Notes: a model not told the origin generated them from the sequence alone. A DNA stretch of 64,000 nt from Ignavibacteriales bacterium (GCA_016214905.1 JACRMQ010000006.1:540510-604509); one strand, 5' to 3'. Shown: positions 16,500 through 27,394, counted from the first letter of the stretch. Made by a program: numbers and translations.

Positions 16500-18149
16500 A
16501 TGGAAACCTCAGCATTTATCAATACATCGGAGCTTCCTAGAAGCGAATCCGGACTCACCCGGTTATACCAAGATTATATAAACGATTTCGATAAATTAAA
16601 GTCATTTTATCAATTTGATTACCGTAATATAAAATGTGATGAAAGTTTTACAACGCACCTGAATCAGCGATGTAAACATCGACAACTACTGGTGGATGTT
16701 TTACTTGAACAAAATCTTTCCGCGGGTGCAGGTCAGTTTACGGTAGATAATATCAAGCTATTGGGTGATGATAATACTTTTTCAATTGTAACCGGACAGC
16801 AAGTCGGATTACTCACGGGTCCGGTCTATACGATTTATAAAACCATTACAGCGATAAAGCTCGCACGTGAATTAAGTATTCAAAATCCGCAATTCAAATT
16901 CGTTCCTGTATTTTGGTTGGAAGGCGAGGATCACGATTTCGATGAAGTCAATAAAATCGGGATCATCAATCACGAACAGGTTTTACAGATTGTTGCATAT
17001 CTGTCTTCAATCAAAGGTACCGGAAAGAATTACGGACCGGTCGGTGAAATTACATTCGATCAAAATATAGATCAATTCTTTGAAGCGATTAAAAACAATA
17101 TTGGCAATTCGGAATTTAAAACAGCGTTGTTAGAACTGATTCAAAGATGTTATAAACCGGGTTCATCGTTCAATCAGGCATTTATCGCTTTGATGCATTA
17201 TTTCTTTCAAGATGATGGTCTAATTTTTATTTCATCTTACAATAAACAATTTAAACAGCTCCTCTCCCCTGTTTTCCAAAAAGAGATAACCGAATTCCCT
17301 AAAGTGTCTCAGTTAATCATTCAGCAAAGCGCGGAGCTTGAAGAGCAATATCACGCACAGATAAAGACTAAGGCATTGAATCTCTTTTATTTTTTCAAGA
17401 ATGGAAGATATTTTATTGAGCCGCGCGAAACAGATTTCAGCTTGAAGGGGACAAGACATTTCATCTCAAAAGACGACATGTTGAAAATAGCAACTGATTA
17501 TCCTGAGTTATTGAGTCCCAATGTGGCTCTAAGACCTATCTGTCAGGATTTACTGTTGCCGACATTCGCTTATGTCGCTGGACCCTCTGAAGTTGCGTAT
17601 TTTGCTCAACTGAAAAAAGTATATCAATATTTCGGTCTCACAATGCCTGTAATTTATCCGAGAGCCAGCGTGACGATTATTGAAGATAAATTTGAACGGG
17701 TAATGGACAAATATCAATTAGACCTTATTGAATTTTTCGGTAATCCGGATAAGATTAATTCAAAGGTTATCGATATAGTTTCCGAAGTCAATATTGATGA
17801 AATGTTTCAGGAAGCTGATAAAAAAATAAACGATCTTACGAACGAGATGAAGTTTGGATTAAATTACATCGATCCGACATTACTTGGAACGCTTCAGAAT
17901 ACGAAAGATAAAATAGAACAACAGCTTATCGTGTTAAAAGGAAAAGTCTCGGAGGCACATAATCGTAAGCATGATACAGCGCTCAAACAGATCAGCAAAA
18001 TAACTAACAGTATTTTCCCGAACCGCAACTTCCAGGAGAGGGAATTAAATATTATCCATTTTATGAATAAACATGGATTGGATTTTGTGAAATCTTTAAA
18101 GAGTGAAGTTGTGATCGATCAATTCAAACATCAAATTATTAAAGTGTAG
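16500..18149 (+). CDS. bshC: Bacillithiol biosynthesis cysteine-adding enzyme BshC
   Basis: BshC adds cysteine to glucosaminyl-malate in the last step of bacillithiol synthesis. The 549-residue product has the conserved VTGQQVGLLTGPVYTIYKTI and VFWLEGEDHDFDEVN segments and a C-terminal coiled coil (roughly 430-500). BshC occurs in Firmicutes, Deinococcus and the Bacteroidota/Chlorobi lineage, so it fits the FCB assignment. BshA and BshB are not in this window. It is 54 bp after punA; a separate promoter is not evident. Confidence 0.93.
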   Translation: METSAFINTSELPRSESGLTRLYQDYINDFDKLKSFYQFDYRNIKCDESFTTHLNQRCKHRQLLVDVLLEQNLSAGAGQFTVDNIKLLGDDNTFSIVTGQQVGLLTGPVYTIYKTITAIKLARELSIQNPQFKFVPVFWLEGEDHDFDEVNKIGIINHEQVLQIVAYLSSIKGTGKNYGPVGEITFDQNIDQFFEAIKNNIGNSEFKTALLELIQRCYKPGSSFNQAFIALMHYFFQDDGLIFISSYNKQFKQLLSPVFQKEITEFPKVSQLIIQQSAELEEQYHAQIKTKALNLFYFFKNGRYFIEPRETDFSLKGTRHFISKDDMLKIATDYPELLSPNVALRPICQDLLLPTFAYVAGPSEVAYFAQLKKVYQYFGLTMPVIYPRASVTIIEDKFERVMDKYQLDLIEFFGNPDKINSKVIDIVSEVNIDEMFQEADKKINDLTNEMKFGLNYIDPTLLGTLQNTKDKIEQQLIVLKGKVSEAHNRKHDTALKQISKITNSIFPNRNFQERELNIIHFMNKHGLDFVKSLKSEVVIDQFKHQIIKV

Positions 18150-18254
18150 TAGCGGGTCACCGATCCGCGTTGCTGATAATCAAATTTACCGATCTCCGGT
18201 AATCATTATCTTTTCTTTATATAAATTTGGAAATTCAGTATCTGACCCCCTATA

Positions 18255-18332
18255 GTCCCACTTCGCAAGTGGGACATAAATCCGGTTCAATTATTTAACT
18301 CCAATTTTCCTTTCCCCCTCGATGGGGGGAAA
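18255..18332. repeat. Two strong hairpins downstream of bshC
   Basis: GTCCCACTT-CGC-AAGTGGGAC (18255-18275) has 9-bp arms, and TTTCCCCC (18311-18318) pairs with GGGGGAAA (18325-18332). Neither has a clear T-run, so they resemble dispersed palindromes more than terminators. Confidence 0.55.
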
Positions 18333-18353
18333 TACAAAAGGGATCGAATTGTT

Positions 18354-18565
18354 GTAGCCGCGGATTTATTTTTGTTGTCATAAGATAAATGTCTGCGCTG
18401 TTGCAATTATCCGCAATCCTCTCGAGTTTAAGCTCTGAGGAGATTGCGGCTACATTTTTTTTTCCAAATAAATGTCCGCGTTGGTTGCCTAAAAGCGCAA
18501 CCATCCCAAATTAAATCAGGTAAGAGGCGTCGTCCTGAGGACTTGTTCCGAAGGATTGCGGCTAC
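18354..18565. repeat. Pair of related intergenic repeat units with GCGGCTAC ends
   Basis: The 595-bp gap 18150-18744 holds no convincing gene. Two related blocks each run from ATAAATGTCYGCG (18385 and 18468) through a TGAGGA segment to GATTGCGGCTAC (18442-18453 and 18554-18565). The first is preceded by the inverted end GTAGCCGC (18354-18361), giving a 100-bp element with 8-bp terminal inverted repeats and an internal CCGCAATC/GATTGCGG hairpin. This looks like a REP- or MITE-like family. Confidence 0.55.
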
Positions 18566-18689
18566 GCTTGGTTTGCAGATTTTGGTTTTTTCACTGATCC
18601 TAATTATAACCCCATACAACATCATAAATCAGTTTTAAAGCCATCCTCGACAGAAAGAAATCAATTTTATAATAAGTCTATCAACAAAA

Positions 18690-18727
18690 AATCCCGTGAA
18701 ATCTAGATGTACTGATCTCACGGGATT
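18690..18727 (-). terminator. Intrinsic terminator after pnp
   Basis: AATCCCGTGA (18690-18699) and TCACGGGATT (18718-18727) form a 10-bp stem followed on the minus strand by a U-rich run, 17 bp past the pnp stop. It closes the rimP-to-pnp operon. Confidence 0.92.
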
Positions 18728-18744
18728 CTTAATAAGTGAAAGTA

Positions 18745-21018
18745 CTAATCGCGATGCGGTCTGCGACCACCGCCTCCGCGATGTCCTCCGCCGTTTCTAT
18801 CGCCATCACGCCGTGGCGGGCGCGAGTCGCGGCGCTCTTTTTCTTTCTGGGCTTCTGCCTCGGCATCGTAACCGGGCATAAGCGCTTTTCGACTTAGATT
18901 TTTTCTTCCCTCATCATCAATCTTTATCAGCTTGACTTCAATCTCGTCTCCAACATTAACAACATCTGTCACTTTATTAACTCGGTTGATATCGAGATGA
19001 GAAATATGAACAAGTCCTTCTTTACCCGGTAGGAATTCTACGAATGCTCCAAAATCCATAATCTTGGTAACTTTGCCTTTGTATGTTTTTCCAACTTCGG
19101 GCGCTTCTACCAAACTATTGATGATAGCTTGTGCTTTGTTGCTTCCCTCTGAAGAGACTGATGCAATAACGATTGTTCCATCGTCTTCAATGTTGATTTC
19201 GGCACCGGTATCTTTTACAATCTGACGGATCATTTTTCCGCCCGGACCGATAACTGTTCCGATCATATCGACAGGAATTTTCATCGTAGTCAATCGCGGA
19301 GCGTATTGTGATAATTCTGCCCTGGGTGTGTTTATGGTTTGATCCATTATACCAAGTATATGCAGCCGACCTTCGCGTGCTTGAATCAAAGCGCGTTCGA
19401 ATACCTCGAATGATATTCCTTGAATTTTGATGTCCATTTGAAGTCCGGTGATTCCATCTTTTGTACCCGCAACTTTGAAATCCATATCTCCAAGAAAATC
19501 TTCATTGCCAAGTATATCGCTCAGTATGGCAATGTCGTTTCCTTCTTTTATCAAACCCATCGCGATTCCGGCTACAGATTTTTTAAGCGGAATGCCTGCA
19601 TCCATCAGCGAGAGAGTACCGGCACAAACTGTTGCCATTGACGACGATCCGTTTGATTCTAGAATATCTGACACTATTCTGATCGTATATGGGAAATCGG
19701 TCTCGGATGGAATTAGATTTTTTAAAGATCTTTCGGCAAGGTTACCATGCCCAACTTCACGTCTTCCGGTTCCTGTCATTCTTCCAACTTCACCGGTTGA
19801 GTATGGCGGAAAGTTATAATGAAGCATGAACCGTTTTGTCGATTCCGGAAGTAGACCGTCCAAAATTTGTTCATCCGTTTTTGTGCCGAGCGTGGCAGTG
19901 GTTAAACTCTGAGTTTCTCCGCGAGTGAACAAAGCCGACCCGTGAGTTCTCGGTAAAATTCCTATCTCGCAGGTTATGTTACGAATATCTTTAACTCCGC
20001 GGCCGTCAAGACGTTTTCCATCTTTCAAAATCATCTTGCGCATCTCTTCATATTCGATATCGTGGAATATTTCTCCGATGAGAGATTCCTTTGATTCGAT
20101 GAATGCCGCAGGACTTTCATGATGAAGCGCCTTATCGATATCGTCCAGAGTTAGTTGAACTCCAGCAATATCTGTTTTCAAAGTTTCGATGCAAGCTTTT
20201 AATATTTCCTCATTCGCTTTGCTTCGATCTTCTTTCATCAGTATCTGATGAGTAACCTGACTTATCTTAGTTCTTGCAATTTTTGAAACCGGTTCGAATA
20301 ATTCTTTCTTAAGAATATTAACCGGTATCTCGCGTTTTGGCTTATTGCTCTCTTTAACAAGTTCTAACTGAAGGTGACATAAATTTTTAATATTTTCCTG
20401 AGCGAAACGCAAAACACCTAACAAATCTTGTTCTAATATTTCTTTCGCTTCACCCTCCACCATTACGATTGAATCGCTCGTACCTGCTACTGTTACATCC
20501 AGATCACTTTTCGCGAGTTCGGAAAAGGTTGGGTTGATTATCAATGTTCCATCAACTCTTCCCACTCTCACTTCTGCAACCGGACCTGCGAAAGGTATGT
20601 TGCTTATCATAAGTGCTGCCGATGCGCCAACTGCCCCCAGGCAATCTGCGTCGTTTTCAACATCCGATGAAAAGACAGTCAAAACAACCTGCGTCTCCGA
20701 TTTAAATTCTTCGGGGAACATGGGACGTATGGGCCTGTCGATCAGACGTGCAGATAGGATTTCTTTTTCCGAAGGTCTTCCTTCGCGCTTCAAGAAACCA
20801 CCCGGAATCTTTCCGGCTGCCGCGGTTCTTTCTCTGTATTCAACCTGCAACGGAAAGAAATCCTGTCCTTCTTTCACATCCATGGAAGCAACTACCGTTG
20901 CCAACACCATTGTGTCGCCATATCGCACCATCACGGAGCCATCGGCTTGTTTAGCATACTTCCCTGTTTCCAGTGAGAAAGTACGACCTCCTAATTCAAT
21001 CTCTTTTTTTATTACCAT
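18745..21018 (-). CDS. pnp: Polyribonucleotide nucleotidyltransferase (PNPase)
   Basis: PNPase is the phosphorolytic 3'-5' exoribonuclease of RNA decay. The 757-residue protein has the two RNase PH-like domains (first about 1-230, second about 320-550, with the active-site segment MDFKVAGTKDGITGLQMDIK), a KH domain (VIGPGGKMIRQIVKDTGAEI), an S1 domain (GKVTKIMDFGAFVEFLPGKEG) and a C-terminal Arg/Gly-rich tail (after about 715) that may bind RNA. It follows rpsO, the classic rpsO-pnp pair, 42 bp downstream. Confidence 0.97.
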   Translation of the reverse strand: MVIKKEIELGGRTFSLETGKYAKQADGSVMVRYGDTMVLATVVASMDVKEGQDFFPLQVEYRERTAAAGKIPGGFLKREGRPSEKEILSARLIDRPIRPMFPEEFKSETQVVLTVFSSDVENDADCLGAVGASAALMISNIPFAGPVAEVRVGRVDGTLIINPTFSELAKSDLDVTVAGTSDSIVMVEGEAKEILEQDLLGVLRFAQENIKNLCHLQLELVKESNKPKREIPVNILKKELFEPVSKIARTKISQVTHQILMKEDRSKANEEILKACIETLKTDIAGVQLTLDDIDKALHHESPAAFIESKESLIGEIFHDIEYEEMRKMILKDGKRLDGRGVKDIRNITCEIGILPRTHGSALFTRGETQSLTTATLGTKTDEQILDGLLPESTKRFMLHYNFPPYSTGEVGRMTGTGRREVGHGNLAERSLKNLIPSETDFPYTIRIVSDILESNGSSSMATVCAGTLSLMDAGIPLKKSVAGIAMGLIKEGNDIAILSDILGNEDFLGDMDFKVAGTKDGITGLQMDIKIQGISFEVFERALIQAREGRLHILGIMDQTINTPRAELSQYAPRLTTMKIPVDMIGTVIGPGGKMIRQIVKDTGAEINIEDDGTIVIASVSSEGSNKAQAIINSLVEAPEVGKTYKGKVTKIMDFGAFVEFLPGKEGLVHISHLDINRVNKVTDVVNVGDEIEVKLIKIDDEGRKNLSRKALMPGYDAEAEAQKEKERRDSRPPRRDGDRNGGGHRGGGGRRPHRD

Positions 21019-21060
21019 TTCTATTTCTTCTTTCGAGTTCTCTGTTTATTTTTGTCAAAC

Positions 21061-21330
21061 TTATTTTCTTAATTCCAGTTCCTTCAATATTGTGCGGTAT
21101 CGCTCAATATTCTTATTCTGGAGATATTCCAGTAACCGGCGTCGCTTTCCAACCATCTTCAGCAATCCGTACCGCGAATGATTATCTTTCACGTTCGCTG
21201 CGAAGTGCGAGGAGAGTTCGTTAATTCTTGTTGTAAGAATCGCGATCTGAACCTCGGGTGATCCTGAATCGGTCGGCGTCTTGCCGTATTTTGTCATGAG
21301 CTCCTGTTTTTTTTCTTTTGTCAGTGGCAT
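21061..21330 (-). CDS. rpsO: 30S ribosomal protein S15
   Basis: The 89-residue protein ([19 protein letters not shown]) has the S15 core [14 protein letters not shown] and [20 protein letters not shown]. The start at 21330 has a strong GGAGAAATAT-ATG ribosome site; a longer reading frame to 21396 is not supported. It lies between ribF and pnp. Confidence 0.98.
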   Translation of the reverse strand: MPLTKEKKQELMTKYGKTPTDSGSPEVQIAILTTRINELSSHFAANVKDNHSRYGLLKMVGKRRRLLEYLQNKNIERYRTILKELELRK

Positions 21331-21346
21331 ATATTTCTCCTTTCCA

Positions 21347-22285
21347 CTAAAGTATCTGTGACGCAGCCGCGTAGCTCTGACACTCGCTGCGATCACTCTG
21401 TAATTGATTGATTAAATTTTCTTTCGTTTTAAAAACTTTTTCTTCTCTTATCCATTTCAGGAAATTGATCTTAATATTTTTACCGTAAAGATCGCTTTTG
21501 AAATCGAAAAGATTTACTTCCAGATATTTTTCATCGGCCTTCTGAAATGTGGGCCTATATCCGATATTCATCATACCGATAAACTTATTATTTTCCAACT
21601 CTGCCGATACACAATAAACCCCATCCCTGGGAACTATTTTGAATTCGGATGAGAGTTTAATATTTGCGGTCGGGAAACCGAGGGTCGCACCACGCCTGTC
21701 TCCTGATATTACAATTCCTTTCATAAAATAAGGAATACCGAGATAAAGTGCCGCCCTATCGACCAATCCTTCCTTCAATAAATTTCTAATTTTTGTACTG
21801 CTAACGATGTCGTTATCTATCGAAGTGGGGGAAACAACTTCAACATTAAAACTATATTCTTTACCTAACTTTTCCAAATCAGATATATTCGAATTTCTAT
21901 CTTTCCCGAAAGAATGGTCATACCCGACTATCACGTCGGTTACATTTGCGTTTGGGAGAATATGATTTCGATAGAATTCACGGGATGTCTGTTGAGAAAA
22001 TTCATACGTGAATTTCAACACTAAAACGTTATCGACACCGAGTTCTTGCATTATCGCTATTCGCTCATCGAGAGTGGTTAGTAATCCCACTTTTCCCCGA
22101 CCAACAACTTCTTTTGGATGAGGATCGAATGTAACAACAATACTTTGTCCATCGTTTTGTTTCGCTTTATTCAAAACACGCTTCAGTATTGCGCGGTGAC
22201 CTTCGTGAACACCGTCATAGGTTCCAATGGTAACAACACTTTTTTTTCCCGATTGCAATTCGTTTGTAGAAGCAATTACATTCAT
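21347..22285 (-). CDS. ribF: Bifunctional riboflavin kinase / FAD synthetase
   Basis: RibF makes FMN and then FAD from riboflavin. The 312-residue protein has an N-terminal nucleotidyltransferase domain ([36 protein letters not shown]) and a C-terminal flavokinase domain ([21 protein letters not shown]). It overlaps rbfA by four bases and sits in the usual rbfA-ribF-rpsO order. Confidence 0.96.
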   Translation of the reverse strand: MNVIASTNELQSGKKSVVTIGTYDGVHEGHRAILKRVLNKAKQNDGQSIVVTFDPHPKEVVGRGKVGLLTTLDERIAIMQELGVDNVLVLKFTYEFSQQTSREFYRNHILPNANVTDVIVGYDHSFGKDRNSNISDLEKLGKEYSFNVEVVSPTSIDNDIVSSTKIRNLLKEGLVDRAALYLGIPYFMKGIVISGDRRGATLGFPTANIKLSSEFKIVPRDGVYCVSAELENNKFIGMMNIGYRPTFQKADEKYLEVNLFDFKSDLYGKNIKINFLKWIREEKVFKTKENLINQLQSDRSECQSYAAASQIL

Positions 22286-22644
22286 TGCCCGTCTTTATGT
22301 TCCTCTTTTTCGTGTATCTGTTTCAATAATTTATCTATCTTTTCAACACGATCGAGAGTCTCATCCATGTAGAGCTGAATTGCCGGAGTAAACTTCAAAC
22401 TAAGATGAGAACCGATGACTGATCGTAACTGGCCTTTGTTATCCTCGAGCATTCTGAACGTGGCATCTTTAATTTTTTCAGATCCCATTATACTGATATA
22501 TATTTTAGCTATTCTAATATCGGGTGTAACTATAACTTCGGTAACCGTTATCAATCCGTAAGCCGGATCGCGATACTCTCGCGTGATGAAAGAACCGATT
22601 TCTTCTTTTATTAATGAAGCAACTTTGTCAGTTCGTAACGTCAT
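22282..22644 (-). CDS. rbfA: Ribosome-binding factor A
   Basis: RbfA is a KH-fold factor for 16S rRNA maturation and cold adaptation. The 120-residue protein has ITVTEVIVTPDIRIAKIYIS and LRSVIGSHLSLKFTPAIQLYMDETLD. Its ATG shares one base with the infB stop and its end overlaps ribF by four bases. Confidence 0.96.
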   Translation of the reverse strand: MTLRTDKVASLIKEEIGSFITREYRDPAYGLITVTEVIVTPDIRIAKIYISIMGSEKIKDATFRMLEDNKGQLRSVIGSHLSLKFTPAIQLYMDETLDRVEKIDKLLKQIHEKEEHKDGQ

Positions 22645-25424
22645 TATGCTCCTAATTTCCTCATAGTTTCAACAACTTTATAACCTTCGATAATATCTCC
22701 AACTTTGATATCGTTAAAACCGTCTAGCCCTATGCCGCATTCAAAACCGGATTCGACTTCTCTCACGTCGTCTTTGAATCGTTTCAATGATGAAAGTCCT
22801 CCTTCAAACATTACAATTCCATCTCTCACCAAGCGCACTTTATTTCCACGGGCTATTTTGCCATCTTGCACAAAACAACCGGCTATTGTTCCCATCTTTG
22901 GAACTTTGAATATATCCCGGACTTCGATAGTGGCAGTTATTTCTTCTTTCTTTTCGGGCGCTAATAAACCTTCGAGTGCCTTCTTTACATCATCTATAGC
23001 ATCGTAAATAATGTTGTAAAGACGTATATCAACATTCTCCTGCTCAGCGAGCCGGCGAGCGTTAATATTCGGTCGCACATGGAATCCTATAATCACAGCT
23101 CCTGAAGCTGCCGCTAATAAAACATCGGATTCAGTGATTGTGCCAACAGCCCGATGGATAACACTTACACGGACTTCTGAGTGAAATATTTTCATCAATG
23201 AATCTGCAAGTGCACCAACAGATCCATCTACGTCTCCTTTGACAACAACCTTCAACTCTTTTATTTGACCATCTTTAATTTTCTGTGATAGATCATCGAG
23301 CGTTACACTTCTTATCAGGCGGAAGTCTTGTTCACGTTTCAACTGCTGTCTGCGCAAACTTATTTCGCGAGCTTCGCGGTCACTATCAACGACTATTAAA
23401 CTATCGCCAGCTTGCGGAACGCCATCGAATCCGAGTACCTGAACAGGTGTTGACGGACCGGCGCTATCTACACGGTGTCCGCGTTCATCATACATAGCAC
23501 GTACACGTCCGCTTTGTATTCCCGATACAAAAGGATCGCCGATCATTAATTTTCCTTTTTGAACCAAAATAGTTGCAACGGTACCTTTTCCTTTATCAAC
23601 CTGTGCTTCTATAACAGCTCCGCGCGCTTCACGATTTGGATTTGCTTTCAGATTCAAAACATCCGATTCGAGTGCTATCTTTTCGAGCAACAAATCTACG
23701 TTTTTACCTGTACGTGCTGATAACTCAACGCACTGATATTTTCCACCCCACTCCTCGATCAAAACATTTTTATCAGAAAGTTGTTGCCTTATTCGGTCTG
23801 CATTTGCGTCGGCTTTATCCATTTTATTAATAGCAATAATAATCGGAACGTTCGCCGCTTGCGAATGGCTGATTGCCTCAACCGTCTGTGGCATAACATT
23901 ATCATCTGCCGCTACAACAAGAACAACAATGTCTGTTAATTGAGCGCCACGTGCACGCATTGCCGTGAATGCTTCGTGACCAGGAGTATCAAGAAATGTG
24001 ATACTTTTGGTTTCGCTCAACGAAACCATGTATGCACCAATATGCTGCGTAATTCCTCCAGCTTCACCGGCAACTACATTCGCTTGTCTAATATAATCGA
24101 GCAACGAGGTTTTACCATGATCAACATGTCCCATGATGGTAACTACAGGCGGTCTCGGTTCAAGCTCAGCTTCTTCATCCGGAATATCTACAACAGCATC
24201 TTCTGTAAGTTCAGAGAAAAATTTCACTTCAAAACCGAATTCATCAGCGACGAGCGTTATTGTGTCTTTATCAAGCCTCTGATTAATCGAAACCATGATT
24301 CCGAGTTCGATACATTTTTTAATTACATCTGCAACCGACACACCCATAAGATTCGACAGTTCGCTGACCGAAACAAATTCGGTAACGCGGAGGATGGATG
24401 CTTCGAGCGCCTGTTCATCTCTCTGACGCTGTTCTTCAATCAATCGTTTTTCTTTTCGCTTTTTCTTAAAAGATGCGCGGGTAATAACCGGAGCACTCTC
24501 GTCCATCTCTGCCAAGGTTCTTTTAATAGCCTCGTCAACTTCTTCCTGATCCACTTCCCGATATTTCAACTTGCGCTTTTTCTTCGCTTTACGCAGTAAT
24601 TCGTCTTCTTCTTTCTCTTTGACTACAACTGCAGGTTCAGCTTTGATACGCTTTTTCTTTTTCTTCTTTTTCTTTGCTTCATCGGTCTTTGATGCAGCTT
24701 CCTGTTCAGGTTTTGTGGTTCCTTCCAGAATATCGGTTGTACGCTTGACCTCGGCAAGGTCAATTTTGCCTTTTATCTTCAGTCCCATTTTAGGTGTCAA
24801 ACGTCTCATGATTTCATGAGTCTTTTTCTCTTTGACAACTTCTTTCGGTCCTTCTTCCGCAGGTGCCGGAGATTGAGGAATAATTTCTTCGGTTGTAAGA
24901 ATTTCTTCTTCAAGGACCTCGGTTACTTCAGCAGCTTCAGAAACTTCTGATGTTGATTCAACTCTTTGTTCCGACAATATTCCAACATCTGCCGATGTTT
25001 CTTCTTGTTTTATTTTTTGATCTTCGGATAGTGGTACTTCTACCGGAATAGCGATCTGAGTTGGTACAGTCTCTACAATCGTTGTTTCTGCAATCGGTGT
25101 TACAGGTTCTTCTTTGGTTTCTGTAACCTTCTTGCGTTTGATAAGTTTTGATTTTTGAACTTCGAGTTGTTCGCTTGTTTTCGTATCTGCTTTTTTCTTC
25201 GCGTCGCGAATAGTTTGAATTTTTTTCTGATGCTTATCAGCGACTTCCTTATCCTTTTTGAAATGCGAAAGAATATCATGCATCATGAGATCGTCAACCA
25301 AGCTCATGTGGCTTTTGACTTCATGCCCTCTTTTTTTCAAATACTCCATCAATGTCTCGTGCGAGATATTGATTTCTTTCGCTATTTGATAAATCTTTTT
25401 CTTTGGATGCGATTTTTCAGTCAT
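22644..25424 (-). CDS. infB: Translation initiation factor IF-2
   Basis: IF-2 is the GTPase that brings initiator tRNA to the 30S subunit. The 926-residue protein starts with an IF2_N domain ([18 protein letters not shown]), followed by a long charged, low-complexity linker (about 60-400, including a Lys-only run near 250). Then come the G domain ([23 protein letters not shown]) and domains II to IV ending in the fMet-tRNA-binding fold. The long N-terminal extension is normal for this factor. It is 25 bp after nusA. Confidence 0.98.
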   Translation of the reverse strand: MTEKSHPKKKIYQIAKEINISHETLMEYLKKRGHEVKSHMSLVDDLMMHDILSHFKKDKEVADKHQKKIQTIRDAKKKADTKTSEQLEVQKSKLIKRKKVTETKEEPVTPIAETTIVETVPTQIAIPVEVPLSEDQKIKQEETSADVGILSEQRVESTSEVSEAAEVTEVLEEEILTTEEIIPQSPAPAEEGPKEVVKEKKTHEIMRRLTPKMGLKIKGKIDLAEVKRTTDILEGTTKPEQEAASKTDEAKKKKKKKKRIKAEPAVVVKEKEEDELLRKAKKKRKLKYREVDQEEVDEAIKRTLAEMDESAPVITRASFKKKRKEKRLIEEQRQRDEQALEASILRVTEFVSVSELSNLMGVSVADVIKKCIELGIMVSINQRLDKDTITLVADEFGFEVKFFSELTEDAVVDIPDEEAELEPRPPVVTIMGHVDHGKTSLLDYIRQANVVAGEAGGITQHIGAYMVSLSETKSITFLDTPGHEAFTAMRARGAQLTDIVVLVVAADDNVMPQTVEAISHSQAANVPIIIAINKMDKADANADRIRQQLSDKNVLIEEWGGKYQCVELSARTGKNVDLLLEKIALESDVLNLKANPNREARGAVIEAQVDKGKGTVATILVQKGKLMIGDPFVSGIQSGRVRAMYDERGHRVDSAGPSTPVQVLGFDGVPQAGDSLIVVDSDREAREISLRRQQLKREQDFRLIRSVTLDDLSQKIKDGQIKELKVVVKGDVDGSVGALADSLMKIFHSEVRVSVIHRAVGTITESDVLLAAASGAVIIGFHVRPNINARRLAEQENVDIRLYNIIYDAIDDVKKALEGLLAPEKKEEITATIEVRDIFKVPKMGTIAGCFVQDGKIARGNKVRLVRDGIVMFEGGLSSLKRFKDDVREVESGFECGIGLDGFNDIKVGDIIEGYKVVETMRKLGA

Positions 25425-25449
25425 AGAGTTCGCTTTTTAGCTTTCGTCT

Positions 25450-26817
25450 TTAATCGTTCGCTTTACTTTCATTTTTTTCTTCTACTACTGAATCGTCTTC
25501 TTTAGAAACTTCCTTGGATTCAATAGTTTCTTCTTTTGTTGACACAGATTCGCCGGAGTATTCATTCTCAGCTTCTTCGTCTACTTCTGCATCTTCCAAT
25601 TCGCGATTCATCATTTCTTTTATTGCGCGAATTCGATCTTCAGTTAAACCTTCAATCTCGAGTAGCGCATCTATATTCGCTTCGATTACACTTCGGGCTG
25701 TTGTGAATCCTTCGTCAACAAGTCGTTCATAGAGCGGAATTGTCAACTCTTCTCTGAATTCAGCCAAGTCCATATCGTATTCTTCTTCGGCACCCTCTTT
25801 AATCAAATCGATTTGAAATCCGGTTAACTGCGAAGCCAATCTGATGTTTTGACCGTTTCTACCTATTGCCAGGGAAGCCTGATCTTTATCGACCATGACT
25901 GTGGCTATTTTTTTTGAATCATCAACAACAATACTTTTAATTTTCGCAGGTGCCAGAGCTCTGGTAATGTAGGTTGTCGAATTATCGGAATAATTGATCA
26001 CATCTATATTTTCATTGTTCAATTCACGGACAATCGCGTGAATACGAACTCCTTTCATACCTACGCAAGCGCCAACGGCATCAATGCGATCATCGTGCGA
26101 TTCAACCGCAACCTTTGAACGATCGCCAGGTTCACGAACTACCGCTTTGATTTCTATGATTCCATCGTATATTTCCGGAATTTCTGTCTCGAATAATTTC
26201 GATAGAAATTTCGGATCAGCACGAGAAATAATTACCATTGGAGTAGCCGTATCTTTCCGCACTTCTTTTATGATTGCCCTGATTGTATCGCCTTTGCGGT
26301 ACCGTTCTTTGGCAATCTGTTCGTTCTTTGGAAGATATAATTCATTGCGATTATGGTTGATGAGAATTTCACCCTTGCGAACCTGATATATTTCCCCAAC
26401 AATGATCTCACCGATTGTATTGCTATACTCACCGTATACAACCTCTTTCTCTATTTCTTTAATTCTCTGACTTAAATTTTGTTTAGCACTTACCACAAGC
26501 CGCCTGCCGAAATCTTTCAGGTCAATAACCTCAACAAAATCATCTCCTATTTCAAGCGGTTCGTCTGTTTTCTTGCGGACAGTTTCTAAATCGATTTCGG
26601 TGCTAGGATTCGTTATTTTGTCAACAATCACTTTTTCAAGATAAATTTCGATGTCACCCTTATCCATATTGACCACAACATCGAAGCGGGCATCCAATCC
26701 GTACTTTTTTTTCACCATCATCGAGAATACATCTTCGATGACACTTGCCAGCATATCTTTGTCGATCCGTTTCTCTCGAACCATTTGAGAAAATGATTCA
26801 ACTATTTCGTAATTCAT
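25450..26817 (-). CDS. nusA: Transcription termination/antitermination factor NusA
   Basis: NusA binds RNA polymerase and RNA and modulates pausing, termination and antitermination. The 455-residue protein has the N-terminal polymerase-binding domain, an S1 domain (about 135-200), two KH domains (VGMKGVRIHAIVREL, AIGRNGQNIRLASQL), a helix-hairpin-helix region (about 355-400) and an acidic tail. It follows rimP by 36 bp. The leader of this operon contains a terminator, and NusA autoregulation by attenuation would be consistent. Confidence 0.97.
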   Translation of the reverse strand: MNYEIVESFSQMVREKRIDKDMLASVIEDVFSMMVKKKYGLDARFDVVVNMDKGDIEIYLEKVIVDKITNPSTEIDLETVRKKTDEPLEIGDDFVEVIDLKDFGRRLVVSAKQNLSQRIKEIEKEVVYGEYSNTIGEIIVGEIYQVRKGEILINHNRNELYLPKNEQIAKERYRKGDTIRAIIKEVRKDTATPMVIISRADPKFLSKLFETEIPEIYDGIIEIKAVVREPGDRSKVAVESHDDRIDAVGACVGMKGVRIHAIVRELNNENIDVINYSDNSTTYITRALAPAKIKSIVVDDSKKIATVMVDKDQASLAIGRNGQNIRLASQLTGFQIDLIKEGAEEEYDMDLAEFREELTIPLYERLVDEGFTTARSVIEANIDALLEIEGLTEDRIRAIKEMMNRELEDAEVDEEAENEYSGESVSTKEETIESKEVSKEDDSVVEEKNESKAND

Positions 26818-26853
26818 GCTTCATCCTTGATTCTAATTTATATCTAATTTCTG

Positions 26854-27306
26854 TTACCACGGAGTCTCAACAATCGCTTCAACAATAGAAGAGAATTTTA
26901 TATTTCTTTCTTCGGTATCATTGAACTCGATTATTACTTCTTCATCACAAACGGTTGATAATACTCCTTTGATATTTTCTTTTTTATCAGCATTTATTAT
27001 TTTAAGGTTGAGTGTTCGTCCGATATTTTTTCGATATTGTCTTAAATATTTCAAAGGTCTATCAAGCCCGGGTGAAGATATCACCAAATTATATCGGGAT
27101 GTAAAAATATTTTCGGTATCTATCAACTTCGAAAGATCACGGCTAATACCTGCACACATTTCTGTGGTTACGCCCTGATCTGTATCAAGATAGATTTGTA
27201 AATTTTTTCCATCTTTACCGCCTTGGATTTCAATATCAATCAAGAAAGCACCACTACCTGCAATAATCGGCTCAATAAGCTCCCTTATTCTATCAATGAC
27301 TGACAC
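26854..27306 (-). CDS. rimP: Ribosome maturation factor RimP
   Basis: RimP assists 30S assembly. The 150-residue protein begins VSVIDRIRELIEPIIAG; conserved parts include FLIDIEIQGG, YNLVISSPGLDRPLK and GVLSTVCDEEVIIEF. I choose GTG at 27306: it has AAGG eight bases upstream and gives the normal family length. An in-frame TTG at 27351 abuts the T-run of a terminator and has no ribosome site. It is the first gene of the rimP-nusA-infB operon. Confidence 0.92.
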   Translation of the reverse strand: MSVIDRIRELIEPIIAGSGAFLIDIEIQGGKDGKNLQIYLDTDQGVTTEMCAGISRDLSKLIDTENIFTSRYNLVISSPGLDRPLKYLRQYRKNIGRTLNLKIINADKKENIKGVLSTVCDEEVIIEFNDTEERNIKFSSIVEAIVETPW

Positions 27307-27349
27307 TTCTAACCTTTTTATTTCTCTATGGTTATGGCTCTTTTCGTTC

Positions 27350-27378
27350 AAAAAAAAAGTCCCATTAGGTGGGACTTT
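27350..27378 (-). terminator. Terminator or attenuator in the rimP leader
   Basis: AAAGTCCCA (27356-27364) and TGGGACTTT (27370-27378) form a 9-bp stem followed on the minus strand by nine U residues. It lies downstream of the rimP promoter (27395-27425) and 44 bp before the GTG, so transcripts from that promoter must pass it. Confidence 0.88.
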
Positions 27379-27394
27379 CTAGAAGAGAGCATAC

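Noticed and set aside
18295-18638. Short frames of 60-70 codons in the gap after bshC
   Set aside because: They run through palindromes and repeat blocks, overlap on both strands and show no protein-like pattern.
20534-21181. 215-residue plus-strand reading frame
   Set aside because: It is antisense to pnp and rpsO, both certain; no domain or ribosome site is visible.
23940-24599. 219-residue plus-strand reading frame
   Set aside because: It is antisense to infB with no family motifs, low-complexity composition and no ribosome site.
27307-27351. TTG start for rimP giving 165 residues
   Set aside because: It directly follows the terminator U-run with no ribosome site; GTG 27306 has AAGG and gives the family length.
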